DNA of 64,000 nt from Muricea muricata (GCA_963855995.1 OY979718.1:32492982-32556981), one strand, 5' to 3'; counted from the first letter of the stretch, positions 23,596-35,438 are shown. Translations and numbers: made by a program. Notes: generated from the letters alone by a model not told the origin.

Positions 23596-23599
23596 ATAT

Positions 23600-24005
23600 A
23601 TAACCAAACATTATTCAAGTAGACATAGATAGACTACCGTTTATAAGCGAGGTTTTTCAATGTAAATATAGTAAATCAAATAAATAAAGTTTCCATTATT
23701 ATTTGATGTTTAAAAACTCATTTTCGCATACGATATGAATTACAATGTGTTTATAATATTGACATTATCTAATTAACTATATACAATTATTTACAAAGTT
23801 ATTGTAGTTACAAAGGTTAAGACGTTATGGAACTTGTAAAAGTATGGCGTGTTTATGCAGCTACTGTATTTATTCAAGAAAAGTCTCTAAAATTGGCCTT
23901 CTTTCTGCAATTCGTACTGTTCAGTTGCACAATTGCTTTTGGGAAAAAACTGTTTTTTAAGCGTTCAGTTCTACAACTGTACAAAGACAAATTATCTAGA
24001 TCCCT
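23600..24005. other. Noncoding stretch with a second LINE-tail-like end
   Basis: Apart from aataaagtttccattatta near 23683, nothing is recognised. Confidence 0.35.
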
Positions 24006-24008
24006 AAT

Positions 24009-25512
24009 CTAGTATTGTTGGGCGCAAGCTCTAGAATTTTCAGCTAATGGACCTGCACTCTTAATGACCTCTTGTAAAGTCTTAATACACGTTTTGTTTT
24101 GCCTGTCGCTATGTTTTGCACAGTTAGCTAAGTGAAGAGCCTCGTTGTATGAATGACCAGGGAAGATAATACGCATAACACGCTTTTGCACCTTTTCCAG
24201 TTCGTCGACAAATAGCGCGGTAAGGCATAATTCCACACCTCGCAGCAGTATTCCAAAATAGAGCGAATAAGCGCATAGCATGCATTGATGAGGTCAGTTC
24301 CACGACTTAAAACCCGAAGAGCACATAACTGTTTGGGTACGATGCCTGGGTAATTCGTCAACCGAGGGTTAACAAGATCTATCTGTGTTTTGGGAAGTTG
24401 GGAGAAGATCACTTTTAAACTTTCGGAATCTCAAACAAAAATTTCAGTTGCATATACTCGTAGGAGATATAAAATCATTACTAACACAAAATTAATTGTA
24501 ATGAGCACCTTTGTTCGATATCCTGAAATTCAAGAGTGATTTTCTCCAAACTTCTCAAACTACAGATAGACCTTGTTAACCCTCAGTTGACGAATTGTCG
24601 AAAAAATTTGCTCATTCCATTTTAGGTTTATTTGAATAATTACCTCAATACTTTGTGGGTTCGTATACCGTTTCTAGTACTTGACCATCAATTGTTAGCG
24701 GTGATAACTGTGGCATTTTCTTAAGGAAGCAGATTCAAAGCTCTTTGCACTTTTTGGCGTTTAGTTTCATGCAGTTGTTAGATGCCCATGAGCTAATATC
24801 ATTAAGAGTTGACTGGGTGGCAGGATGACTATTCGAGGTAAGGTTTTCAGAACATGAGACATCGTCTTCAAATTTCCTCATTTTTGTATCCGAGGTATCT
24901 ACTCTCAAAACATTAACCATAATAAGGAAAAGTATCGGGCCAAGCTTAGTCCCTTGAGAAACTCCAGCGATTATAGGGAGCCAACTTGTCAGAGTTTCTC
25001 CGATCTTAACTCGTTGTCTTCGCTCGCAAAGGAAGTTCATAATCCAGGGTATTAAGGAATGCCTTACGCCAAGATCTAACAGCTTCTCGATATAAAAGTT
25101 ATGAGCAATTTGGTCAAAGGCCTTTGAGAAATCTAGGAAGGTGACCCGAATGTGTTTACCATAAGAGAACGAGTCCAAGTGGGAAAGCCAGGAGTGGATC
25201 ATGTCGAGCAGGCAGTAAGTGGGAGACGATCCTTCAGTAGAAAGAAAATTGGCTTTTAGATGATGGTGATCTAGAGAAAGTACACAAGCTATATCGTCTA
25301 GTCTCTTATCAACGGTGTTCATGTTGGATTTTCCAGATTTTGGGTAAAAAAAGGCGAAGACCATTTCCTGCCTGTGTGTATTCAAGCATACGAGAACGCT
25401 TTGCGTCGCCTGATGGCCTATACACACATTTCAAATGTGCAAAAACATCAAAACGGTAATCTTTTATGTTTATTGGGTTACTTTTAAGTAAATAATGAAA
25501 ATTGGAAATCAT
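24009..25512 (-). pseudogene. CR1/L2-like LINE reverse transcriptase, second copy
   Basis: From about 25512 leftward: FLSTEGSSPTYCLLDMIHSW, VTFLDFSKAFDQIAH (first Asp), AGVSQGTKLGPILFLIMVN, then KFEDDVS at the active-site box, where this clade normally has a Val or Ala before D-D. The thumb reads MKLNAKKCKEL. C-terminal parts continue in shifted frames at 24412-24128 (ALIRSILEYCCEVWNYALP) and 24281-24009 (ELEKVQKRVMRIIFPG). A pair of ~65-bp inverted repeats (24345-24412 and 24534-24600) breaks it in the middle. Related to, but not the same subfamily as, the LINE at 6.1-8.2 kb. Endonuclease absent, so 5' truncated. Confidence 0.85.
24345..24600. repeat. Inverted repeat inside the LINE
   Basis: aattcgtcaaccgagggtta at 24351 recurs inverted as taaccctcagttgacgaatt ending at 24597; arms about 65 bp. 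Either a ~250-bp MITE or a local inverted duplication. No clean target duplication seen. Confidence 0.6.
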
Positions 25513-25621
25513 GATTATTTAGATTTATTATTGTGATCGATTACTAAAAGTTCAAATCTTGTGGGCAAAACGACGTGTTTCCCTTATTTACATTTCTCTT
25601 GGACTAGGGCAATTTAGGCCT

Positions 25622-25848
25622 GTTCCTCACTAGCAACATAAGCATAAGCAAAATAACAAAGGATAAATTTTTCTCTGAGGTTTACGAAGACAAAACAAAG
25701 AATTTTCTTTTGAATTTGCTTTTGTTTTACCATAGCTCATGCTCACAGTCTTACGCTTGTGCTTACGCTTATGTCGTGCGCTTCAGTGGATTTCTTTGTT
25801 TTGTCTTTTGTTTTACCTTGTGCTTATGCTTATGTCGCTAGTGAGGAC
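25622..25848. mobile_element. MITE with inverted ends
   Basis: Ends tcctcactagcaacataagc and gcttatgtcgctagtgagga; the inner motif ataagcataagca is repeated in both arms. About 225 bp; no direct repeat identified. Confidence 0.6.
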
Positions 25849-25849
25849 A

Positions 25850-26230
25850 TATCTAACCCATTAACTTCACAGATTTTCCCTTGGTTTGTTTATTTATGAA
25901 AGTATGAAAGTCCAATCTCATTCACAATTTATGCACTTAGCTAATTTGTAGTTGCACTTTTGTGTTGCGCATTTCCCCTTAACAGCACAAGGCTTATTTT
26001 CTGACCTTTGTTTTTCACTTGTAGGTAAGGCTGGTAACTGGTTTACTGAACCGTGACTTTCTACTGAAAGAAACTTATTCCACTCGAATTTTTTTGGCTG
26101 TCACTCCTACAACCATACACCGGACAGTACATGTTGCGCTTTCGGCTTGCATGCAACTAAGTGAAGCAACAAAATTTGTTATTCCCGTTTTTACGATAGA
26201 AACTGGAGAAGTTGTTGAAATTTACTTATT
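25850..26230. other. Noncoding stretch
   Basis: Nothing supportable; the open frame starting at 26094 is coding only from about 26290. Confidence 0.3.
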
Positions 26231-26289
26231 AAGCTTTGTGGAAACACCACGTAAATTTATTATTGCAGAGCTTTCGATCCGTCAGCCGA

Positions 26290-26513
26290 CTAACTGCGAG
26301 AAAGCCGAGCTAGAAAAATCAGCAGTGGCTAAACACTCTTGGACATATGACCATCGCATGAAATGGAATGAAGCGTCCATTTTAGCGACTGAAAGTCATA
26401 AGTTCTCTCGCAAAATGATAGAGTCATTTGAAATTGAAAAACATAGTACGATAGATCAAGAGGGTAAGCCACTAGACAGTACGTGGCGCGCTCTCTTTAC
26501 TGTGCAAAATTAA
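26290..26513 (+). pseudogene. C-terminal end of a Penelope-like GIY-YIG protein
   Basis: Within the frame that ends at 26513, ELEKSAVAKHSWTYDHRMKW begins the family-like part; it continues through EASILATESHKFSRKMIESF and ends STWRALFTVQN. The S-A-V-A-x-H-x-W..H..W pattern is the last third of the GIY-YIG domain in Penelope-like elements. Upstream of 26283 the frame runs through an inverted copy of the element's own 3' tail (26233-26283), so only the C-terminus is original. The arrangement of an inverted tail piece, truncated body and direct tail is typical of Penelope insertions. Confidence 0.7.
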
Positions 26514-26678
26514 ATTTCTCTTTCTTCTTTGCGCACGCATGCTGGTTAATTAGAACCATTTCTCTACGTTAGAAATGACGTAGCTGATTTGACCGTTTAA
26601 TTAACTTTTAAATCACGCGAGCATACAATCACGACACTTTATGTATAAAAAGGGGCGTGTGAATTCAAATAGTCATAC

Positions 26679-26728
26679 TATTATAGCACTGATGAAGATC
26701 CGAGCTTACGGATCGAAAGCTCTGCAAT
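26679..26728 (+). ncRNA. Degenerate hammerhead-like motif in a Penelope-like element
   Basis: CTGATGA (26689-26695), a 6-bp stem GATCCG/CGGATC with one extra A before it, and GAAA are in the right order. TATTAT (26679-26684) can pair with ATAATA downstream as an outer stem I, and GC-TCT-GC could be stem III. The U-H cleavage site and the inner part of stem I are missing, so it should not cleave. Probably decayed from a type I hammerhead. Confidence 0.35.
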
Positions 26729-26761
26729 AATAAATTTACGTGGTGTTTCCACAAAGCTTAA

Positions 26762-29065
26762 AGGTAGGTTACAGTCGCTTCTGCGCATGTGCGATAGGTT
26801 TGTTATGAGGAGCCTCCTCATAACAAGTTTCCAGTCCCATGGTGTAAATGGAAACACGCGCGGCCGTCTGAATCATTCTCTGTTGTATTGCAAGGAGCGA
26901 TGGCGCATCAAGTCCTGGCATAAAAATTGTTGCTTTGAGAGTTTCAAGATCAAACAATTAATATTAGATTCTGAAAACGCGGCAAATCGCGTCGCCTAAA
27001 GGTTTAGTTATTCGCGTTCGGTAGCTTTTGCTTCAGATGCTGTGGGTTTCGTTCGAGACTTCGAATCGCACTACAGAATATTCACGTTTCACAACATGCT
27101 CACAGTCACCGGCTCTGTCATGCAGAGTGGTAAGAAATATATTGTATTACTTTTACATAATAAGGAAATGTTAAGCTAGTTACGCTAACTGAGTTCTACT
27201 AATAATATTCAGGATGAATTTAGAAGTTGACAAGTATGTTTAAAACATGAAAGAGTGTAGAGAGGAACCTTACATGCAATCACAATTTTGGCAGAGAACC
27301 AATTTTATCAAAAGAAAATCATGATACTGTAGTCTGTTTATCACTCCATGAGTATATTGTGGATATGATCTATAACATAACTAGCAATACATAGAGGATA
27401 TTATTTACGAGTGGTGAAAACACGTTCAGGTTGGAACAAGCGAACAGAGAACATATAAATCCCAGGGAAAAACACACGCGTTTTTCAAGCGTTGCATACT
27501 TTTCACGTCTTCACTAGTGAAAATATGAGAGATACGAGTGTTTTAGTTTACGGTGAAACGCCCATAAAGCCATAACCATATAATAAATGAGCTTATTCGA
27601 TGGCTTACACAGATAATGAGTGCAGGCTTCAACCGCTTGTACAAGGTGTGAAATGAATTATACATTTTATATACGCCCTGTAGAATATTCAATTAAATTG
27701 TCGTATTCTCGATTCCATTAACTCTATAGTATAGTAACTTTTACAATCCGTTTCCCAAACAAATTCAAAGTAATGAGTGAATTCAAAGCCGCGAAGCGAG
27801 ATGCGGAAATTGCGAGTTTGAATATCCGGTATTAAAATTGTCGGTGTATCTTAGGCGTTGATGTCTCTGGAAGTGTTAATTTTGTGTTTCAAGCATAATA
27901 GCCTGGAACACATTTCAAACTGTTATACTGTATACAGTTTTTTACTACATATTATAATCCCAGACTCAATATAATGCAATATAAGCACAATATGCATGTG
28001 CTCTCGTCGTGATATTATATCGTATAAACATGATATAATGCTCTCGTCCAGGTGCACGCCATAGGCATAGATGTGATTTTGGTTGCTTGATCGAGAATTT
28101 AGCCTGATGTTTGACGTACAGTAATTGTCGCTCATTTACTCTTCTGCTGAATCACAACAAAATACGCGTGTGCGAACTGCCCAATTATGTAAAAATCCTG
28201 GCAAAATTTTCATGTATTTGCACCTGGATAATTTTATCATTTTACTTATTCTGAAATTTACATGTAGTAGTTTCATACATTGAAATATAACACAAGTGTT
28301 ATCTAATATCATCGTACTAATCGTAGACCTTCTATACATGCTATGAACGTTTATATACACATACACAGGCTACAGTTCAAAATGCTTATTCATCCCATTT
28401 TGTAAACTATTTGTTTGTAAAGTATGAGTTTTTGCTTTCATCACTGTGCTTTCAATTTCATTACTGTGTCTGTGTTTTCACTAAAAACACATTCGCTGCC
28501 AGTTAATGTACCCTCATCATGATATATAAGTCTGGAATCGAGAATACGACAATTTAATTGCATATTCTACAGGGCGCATATAAAATGTATAATTTATTTC
28601 ACACCATGTACACTCGTAAATAATATCTTCGCGCCATGCACGGTGTAATATCCTCTATGTATTGCTAGCTATGTTATAGATCATATGCACGATATACTCA
28701 TTGAGTGATATACAGACTAGCCTGTGAGCATGTCGTGACTCGTGAATATTCTGTAGTGCGATTCGAAGTCTCGAACGAAAACCACAGCATCTGAAGCAAA
28801 AGCTACCGAACGCGAATAATTAAACTTTTAGGCGACGCGATTTGCCGCGTTTTCAGAATCTAATATCAATTGTTTGATCTTGAAACTCTCAAAGCAACAA
28901 TTTTTATGCCAGGACTTGATGCGCCATCGCTCCTTGCAATACAACAGAGAATGATTCAGACGGCCGCGCGTGTTTCCATTTACGCCATGGGACTGGAAAC
29001 TTGTTATGAGGAGGCTCCTCATAACAAACCTTTCGCACATGCGCAGAAGCGACTGTAACCTACCT
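26762..29065. mobile_element. TTAA-target element with long TIRs, 2.3 kb, non-autonomous
   Basis: TTAA at 26758-26761 and 29066-29069; ends AGGTAGGTTACAGTCGCTTC in inverted orientation. The outer ~360 bp of each arm are near-identical, and looser inverted similarity continues inward to about 27710 on the left and 28540 on the right. No transposase frame: minus- and plus-strand frames in the arms are mirror images of one another. The same termini occur on the 213-bp MITE at 47746-47958. Fits Kolobok (ends beginning AGG, TTAA duplication; inference). Confidence 0.85.
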
Positions 29066-29215
29066 TTAATAAGTATATTGTATTCACCATGCAAACGTAC
29101 AAGAAACTTATTGTTGAAATTTATTACTTTGTTTATTATTTAACGTATTCAAAGAGCAAAAAAGTTTAAAAATTTAGTTTAACGGTGGATTATTGTGTTT
29201 GATTATTGTTGTCGT

Positions 29216-29412
29216 GTCCGAGTGTACTATGGTTGAGATGTGCTTGGGGTACACGTAAAACTGACTCGCGCTATCCTGAAAGGTTGATAAAGGGTGGAAA
29301 AGTTATAAATTTTCATCATTTTCCTTCCGAGAAAAAAATCAAAGAACGTAGGGAATTGTAATTGGGAATTGTGGATTCGTTCTTGTAGCCGGGCAGTTGA
29401 CTTTAAATGTTT
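29216..29412 (+). pseudogene. THAP zinc-finger exon, first half
   Basis: Reads LRCAWGTRKTDSRYPERL, then INFHHFPSEKKIKERRE, a stop, and in a shifted frame ELWIRSCSRAVDFK. The HFP box and the W-I-R-x-C helix are THAP-domain features. A small tandem duplication of gggaattgt near 29351-29371 causes the frameshift. The second half of the domain lies beyond a LINE insertion, at about 30500. THAP fingers bind DNA and often form the N-terminus of transposases. Confidence 0.65.
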
Positions 29413-29414
29413 AA

Positions 29415-30505
29415 ATATATTATTATTAATTCCAACAAATTACCAAAAAAAGGTACAAAAGGATACAAATTAAATTAACAACATTACATAACAATAAAAG
29501 AACTATAGAGTTATCACAAGAATGTGTTGGTTATAATACTATTCTAGCAAGTCAAATGCTGCTAATATATCAAAACAATACTTTGACGAGAATTTTATGA
29601 TATTTTTGTCTTTCGTGGCCAAAACGTAGTGAAAAAGGTCTTGTGTGTTGAATAGCATCAAAGATTTATTAATTTTATATAGGTTATCTATAAATTTATT
29701 TCTTAGTGTCCTAAACATTGTGTTGCTACATGACATTAGGTAATGTTGTTCATTCTCAATCTCATTAGGTCACAATTTTTACAGATTCGATCATTGTAAG
29801 GAATATTTTTATATCTCCCTGTTTCAACTGGAAGTTTATGTGCTGAAATTCTTAGTTTTGTTACAGCTTGTCGATGTTTTATATTCTGCACTTGTGAAAG
29901 ATAATACTCGAAATTAAAGTTCAATTTGACTTTTCTAAACAGTCTTAACTTGCCATTTTCTTTGTTTTGTTGTATCTGGATTTTAAAGTGAGTAACAAAT
30001 TCATTATGTAATAATTCTTTTAAATAATGGCAAAAATTCGCTGGAGCATTGCGAGGGTTTGTAGCGGATTTCACTAGATCATCGACATTGGTTTTACACA
30101 TTTTAAGTACATAATTTATATAAAGTGCTGGTTGAAAATTCATTCTCATACACACTTGGGCTGCTTCTCCCACTAGAGTTTCATTAAAAGCTAAATTCAT
30201 AATGTTCAGCCAATATTTCACAATTAGGATAGAAATTGGTACTATTAAAGGCAGTCTGCCTAATTCAGCATAAACAGCTACATTTGTAGATTTTGAGTGT
30301 ACCCCAAGGATTCGTTTATAGAATTTCAAATGAAATTTCTCTATTTCATTTGTTAATTTAAACATTTTGTTTTTAAACATTTCAAAAGTAGTTATCTTTC
30401 CTAACATATATGGGCCCCAAACTTCGCTACAGTAATGTAGTATTGGAATTACCATGCTTGAAAATAATTTTAACAGTAAATTAATTGGTACATTATCAAA
30501 ATTAG
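29415..30505 (-). pseudogene. Non-LTR retrotransposon 3' end (RT C-terminus with CCHC finger)
   Basis: From about 30524 leftward: IPILHYCSEVWGPYM, IEKFHLKFYKRILGVHSK, YAELGRLPLIVPI, then KLRISAHKLPVETGRYKNIP and RICKNC. After a frame change near 29745, HYLMSCSNTMFRTLRNKF gives the H and last C of a C-x2-C..H..C finger, and the protein ends at 29539. This C-terminal layout is usual for several LINE clades (Jockey, I or L2 relatives); I do not assign one. No 5' part is present. It has inserted into a THAP exon. Confidence 0.75.
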
Positions 30506-31080
30506 AGAACGGGCTGACCGACAAAGATTCAAATCCTGTTCCAGCTACAGCTAGTGGAGAAAAGGTTTGTCATTTATGTGTATACTGTATGTCTACATAT
30601 TACTTTTTATTCAGTAATTTAAAATTCATTTAAAGACCTGCGCCATGGTAGACTGTTTACATGTGTACATGACCTTAAGATGACCTAACGAGTACGACAC
30701 ATAATTTGCATTCGCACAAAGTATAATATTTAGTGTTTTTTCAATAGATCAAGCGGCTTTCTAGAAAGAGAAAGTCACCAACAAAAAGACTTTCCAATGG
30801 AAAAAGATTCAGAACAGCTGCAGATCAGCCGCGGAAACTATGTTGTTTATTTCATCAACAGAAACAAATACAGCCAATCCTGTGGATGATGTCATAGTGT
30901 CTAACTTAATAGATACTAACAAGGAGACTGTTCCTTTATTGCCTTCGGTTGACAACACAGAAAATAGCCCTAAATCTGAACCGCCTGATGCGGATAAAGA
31001 GCAAAATAATGAAGTAAAAATACTTAAAAATAAGTATCATCCACAGCATTGGCTGTATTTGGTTCTGTTGATGAAATAAG
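30500..31080 (+). pseudogene. THAP gene, second half of exon 1 and exon 2
   Basis: ENGLTDKDSNPVPATASGEK ends at a donor (gaaaag|gtttgt, about 30564) and is the THAP segment after the C-x2-H ligand. Exon 2 starts after ttttttcaatag (about 30760) with KRLSRKRKSPTKRLSNGKRF, a basic stretch. After a one-base shift near 30830 it continues through STETNTANPVDDV and an acidic region to about 31080. The exon ends are supported by consensus splice sites. The start of this protein is at 29216, separated by the LINE. Part of the region is repeated inverted at 31030-31415. Confidence 0.55.
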
Positions 31081-31415
31081 CAACATAGTTTCCGCGGCTG
31101 ATCTATCTGCAACTGTTCTGATTTTTTTTTCATGGGAAAGTCTTTTTGCTGGTTATTTTATCTTTCTAGAAAGCCGCTTGATCTATTAAAAAAACACCAG
31201 ATATTATACATTTGCGAATGCAAATTATGTGTCGTACTCGTTAGGTAAGGTCATGTATACATGTAAACAGCCTACCATGGCGCAGGTCTTTAAATGAACT
31301 TTAAATTACTGAATAAAAAGTAATATGTAGAAATACAGTATACACAAAAAACAAGCTTTTTCTCTACTAGCTGTAGTTGGAACAGGATTTGGATCTTTGT
31401 CGGTCGGCCCGTTCT
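30505..31415. repeat. Palindrome: ~385-bp inverted arms with ~140-bp spacer
   Basis: 30505-30890 matches 31030-31415 in inverted orientation over exon and intron sequence of the THAP gene, with several mismatches and small indels. The spacer encodes the rest of exon 2. Because introns are duplicated too, this is a DNA-level inverted duplication and not a retrocopy. Confidence 0.8.
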
Positions 31416-31605
31416 CTCCCAGAACGAGTCCGTACAATTCCCTCGGTGAGTTTAACAGTTCTGATACACGCGTTTATTCAAAATACTGTTAAAAGAATAT
31501 TTAAAGGATAGTAATACATATTTATTGCACAATTACACAATTGTATTTGCTCTGCACCTTGTACGCCTTGGCAAAATGTTCTTTAGAACGTAATACAAAT
31601 TATAA

Positions 31606-31943
31606 CAACCTCGTTCCCAGGGCCTTTTAGAGAGAGGGAAAAGGCCCTGGCACCGGCTGGCTTTCAAAACCACGAATCGTGGTTTTTGAATAAATTAACG
31701 CGATGATTGTATATGCGATTTTTTTTCCGATACATCGAAGTGTCTAGAAAAAAACACGTAATGCAGCGCCTTAACAAGGCGTTAAATTTTACTCGTATTT
31801 TTTTTCCACGCAGATATACAGATATATGGTTTTGGATAAATTAACTGAGTAAGGTTATAGACCAATGAAATTGCATAAGTTAGCAGCTGGTGCCAGGGAC
31901 TTTCCCTCCCTCCATTTTAGAAAAGGCCCTGGGATCGAGGTTG
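31606..31943. mobile_element. MITE, 338 bp, 9-bp TSD
   Basis: Ends CAACCTCGTTCCCAGGGCC and its near-complement at the right (CAACCTCGATCCC read inward). Perfect direct repeats AAATTATAA at 31597-31605 and 31944-31952. Long inverted ends and 9-bp duplication suggest a Mutator-like origin. Confidence 0.85.
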
Positions 31944-32589
31944 AAATTATAATTATCAAATTTTGCTTACCCAACTAATGAAGTCACAAATGTATTCCAT
32001 CATAAATTAGCATAAGGCCTATTGTCAAAATGGCGGCCGTACGAACAGCATTTCTATCAATTTTCTCAACAACTGATTGTGCTGGACACACGAAAATGCG
32101 AAATTAAGTATTCTATCGGTAAGTCTAATAGATATAAGGAATAAAAATTTCGGCTGCCAATGTCCTTTAACTGGGATACAATGTAACAATATTATGATCT
32201 GAGGATCCAGTTGGGGCTAACACTTAGCGAGCTTCGTAAAAGTCTGATAGCTTGGCAATTATGAGATTAAGGATGGCTAAACCTTTTGTAGGAGACACAG
32301 CCAGTACATAGAAAGTTTGATGTTTGGAAATCATTGAAGTAGGAAAATAAGTCCACAATTGGGATATTGATTGCGCAAAATATCAGCGCTATTGGACATC
32401 CATCCGCGGAGGGGGGGGGGGGGGGGTGGAGGATACATTCCACATTCATTGTAAAACATATGCTTTGCTACTTATATGCAGTCTTAAGCCGAAAAGCCTT
32501 GATGTCTCTAAACGTGTCTTTTGCAAAGGTCACTTGTAGAATGAAACATATGTACAATAAAACATACAACTAAACAAAATGGCGCATTT

Positions 32590-33000
32590 TAGGGCTTGTT
32601 TACATCGAGGTAGGGTGATCCTAGCAACCCTATATAGCAAGCGAGTTTAGGAGTTACCTACTACGATATGTTTTATAGGAATTGATTACATGCGCGCTAG
32701 AGCTATCCTAGCGGTAGGCCACCGATCAAAGACCCCCATCAGCAGTAGGGCAAACTTTTTGTTTACATAAGCTATGTAAACACGTCAGGTAGGGTTACTG
32801 TATCAAGCGGGTCAAGTTATTTGCCTTCATTGATGTCAAACAAAAAAGGATGCTCACAACATTGAAAAACAAAATAAATGAGCAGTTGAGCACTACTTAG
32901 CATCAAGTAGGGTTACAAAACATTAGCATTTTTCTGACCCGTGTGCTAGGGTTACCTCCTGCAAGGTCATCCTAGCGCCATTTAAGCAGGGCCTAAATTT
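32590..33000. mobile_element. Probable MITE with diverged inverted ends
   Basis: Left ttagggcttgtttacat and right (inverted) ttaggccctgcttaaat; internal copies of gtagggttac/ctagggttac. No clear target duplication. Upstream, 31953-32585 shows only a poly-G run at 32411. Confidence 0.45.
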
Positions 33001-33439
33001 ATAATAAAATCAGCAGCGACTAGCGAGGGGTTATTACAAATTTAAATTAACAAAATGCCTGCTATTGCTAAGGTGTAACCGTGTTAACTACATATGATAC
33101 CATTGACTGAATAATACGCTTGCAGTCATGTTTATTATTCGTGAAATTCGTGAACGGCAATTAATTAGCCTACCTAGCAATCACATTACAGTATTTTGGT
33201 CGCATGTTCGCATTTGCAACGTAAATAAAGTTTATTAATATGGCACAAGACGATCTGCATCAAAGTTAATGCATTTCACTCGTAACGGATCTGCATTGGT
33301 ATTATCATACAATAGCGCGGGCTTCGCACTTGCTATCGTAAATACCCATACAGATCCGTGCTCGCACTATAACTACTACAAGGATACATTGTTTATTGTT
33401 GATTGTGCAGTGTATGTATTATGTGTGCGCGCCAGACCC

Positions 33440-34048
33440 TGGTGGCACCCAAATTTTGGGTGCTTGACATTCGTACTTAGCAGGGGTAGGTAAAAACGCG
33501 TTATCACAAATTATTGTCAAACCGACAAGGGAGACCGACGACATCTGACTCTAAAATCGTATCTTTGCTTTCTTTGTGTTTGCATCACGCTGTTGTAATC
33601 TTAAAACCTGTTAATTCTTAAAATCTGAAATTAAAAGGCGTATAATTAATTTATCTGATCCGAACATTTTACAAGCAAATAGCTATTGGTGCATGATAAT
33701 ATAGCTTGAGACGATATTCATGGTTAACAAAACAAAAGAATACTTCACGCACTAATAACTATTTGTACAGTACGAAATTGTGGGGAATTTGGGATATAAT
33801 ACGGTCATAAATCAAAGTAAATGTTGTACAGACAAGCCGACTACACTTTCCGGATTAACAGGTTTTAAGATTACAACAGCGTGATGCAAACACAAAAGAA
33901 AGCAAAGATACGGTTTTAGAGTAAGATGACTTCCCGCTTCGTCGTTCTCCATTGTTGTTTGACAATATAACTTGTGATAACGCGTTTTTACCTACCCCTG
34001 CTAAGTACGAATGTCAAGCACCCAAAATTTAGTGCGACGTGACCAGCC
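33440..34048. repeat. Foldback, arms ~185 bp
   Basis: cacccaaattttgggtgctt at 33446 recurs inverted near 34040; the arms include cctgctaagtacgaatgtca and tgcatcacgctgttgtaatc. Spacer about 230 bp. No coding frame, no target duplication found. Confidence 0.7.
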
Positions 34049-34719
34049 TGTGTCAAGGTGCGCGCACTTTAATCAGATTAAATCGTGTGTTATCGTATTA
34101 CAGATCGCGAACTCAAGTATTGAATTGTCTCGTTCCTGGAACACCGCACATCTGTTTAACATTCCTGTGCAGTGCATACGTTCTACGCTTTCAATAGTTC
34201 AGGCGAAAATCATTTCCTTTGAACAAACATAAAGAAGAGGTACATGTATATATTTTTTGTACTAACTAACATTATAGACTAATTAGGTAGCTGCAAGAGA
34301 AACGTTTTGGTAAATTGAAAGTTAATTAATGCTTTCGACTTAATATCTTGTTCCGATTCGAACTTTACGACAGTGTACCGACTTGCTTTCCGATAATGTC
34401 TCAAAGGGAAACTTGTATATACACGTAGCTATTAAACCTATTTACAATGTGTGTATAATGCGTTTGTTAAATCAGCGATTTCTTTTAAACAAGACGCCAG
34501 GTCAGTCATTGACCATTACCAGGAAATGTACGAAATTTTGAGATTGTTTTACCACATCTGCTCACCACCTCTATATAATGAATAGCGATTATAAATAATG
34601 AAGGTTACACACGCGCGAGAAATATTTTTAGCAACTAATAACAGAATATAAGCGTATGACTGCACATAAATTATGTACACCACAAGGCACAATAGCCGAG
34701 CTACGACATACGTTTATAT

Positions 34720-34852
34720 AGGGCCATTTATACGGAACAAAATAAGTCGCGATTTGACTAAGATGTGACGTAAGACGCGAACTTGGGCACTTATACGAGC
34801 TCGTCCTACTTATCTCACTTATGTGAGAGGCGAAGGTACGTATAAATGGTTC
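34720..34852. repeat. Short inverted pair CCATTTATACG, possible small MITE
   Basis: ccatttatacg at about 34725 and cgtataaatgg at about 34839, 11 bp each, enclosing 100 bp. The flanking stretches 34050-34720 and 34853-35100 show nothing recognisable. Confidence 0.35.
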
Positions 34853-35161
34853 GCGTCTTAGTTTTTCGCAGTCTTGCCTTTTCGGAGTTGCTAGCGATTG
34901 TTGTCACTGACAACAGAGCAAGATTTAACAGCAATTTAGAATATTATTATAGTCTCCATATTTATTTTAGGTCTCACTCATGCGTTCTTTTAAGTTGCGA
35001 CAAAAATAAGAACAGCTACGATTCCTCTCCTCAGCTAAGATGCATCCCTAGTGATTGGTAAATGTCAAGAACGATCGCGTGGGCGTGAGCGCTCCACTGA
35101 GGTCTTTTGTATAAATATCTCTCAAGTGAATGCGTCTCAACCGGAAAAGTGAAAAAACTTT

Positions 35162-35233
35162 AACCACGGTAAGAATCGAACTTACGACCTTGATGTTGCT
35201 AGCGTCACACTCTGCCGTCTGAGCTACGCGGTG
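35162..35233 (-). tRNA. tRNA-like copy A (pseudo-tRNA)
   Basis: Read on the minus strand: acceptor ACCGCG, D-arm GCTC/GAG-type with a GGCAG loop, anticodon loop CTAGCAA (anticodon AGC by position, Ala-type), T-arm GTAAG-TTCGATT-CTTAC, 3' acceptor CCGTGGTT. Box A and box B consensus are present. The anticodon stem has a C.A mismatch. Acceptor pairing is weaker than in copies B and C. Likely a tRNA-derived repeat rather than a working tRNA. Confidence 0.5.
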
Positions 35234-35438
35234 TAAGTCCAAATTGCGAATGTGAATTATGATATTTAAGTGCTGAATGTCGTAAGCATATAAACTCGTT
35301 CATATTAACAACACAACACCACAATATCATATATCATTGCAGAACATAGTATTGTTCGGTGCTGAATTAATATGAACGAGTTATGTTTACGACATTCAGC
35401 ACTTAAATATCATAATTCACATGCGATATTGATACCCA

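Larger units (their letters stand above)
26233..26758 (+). mobile_element. Penelope-like element, 5' truncated, with inverted tail at its 5' side
   Basis: The 3' tail (26700-26758, ending tttccacaaagctta) reappears inverted at 26233-26283. Between them lie the C-terminal GIY-YIG codons and about 180 bp of 3' untranslated sequence. A hammerhead-like core sits at 26679-26728. The last bases overlap the TTAA target of the next element. Confidence 0.7.

Noticed and set aside
26769..29094. Mirrored 62-88-residue open frames near both ends of the TTAA element
   Set aside because: They are the same inverted-repeat DNA read on opposite strands, with no coding bias.
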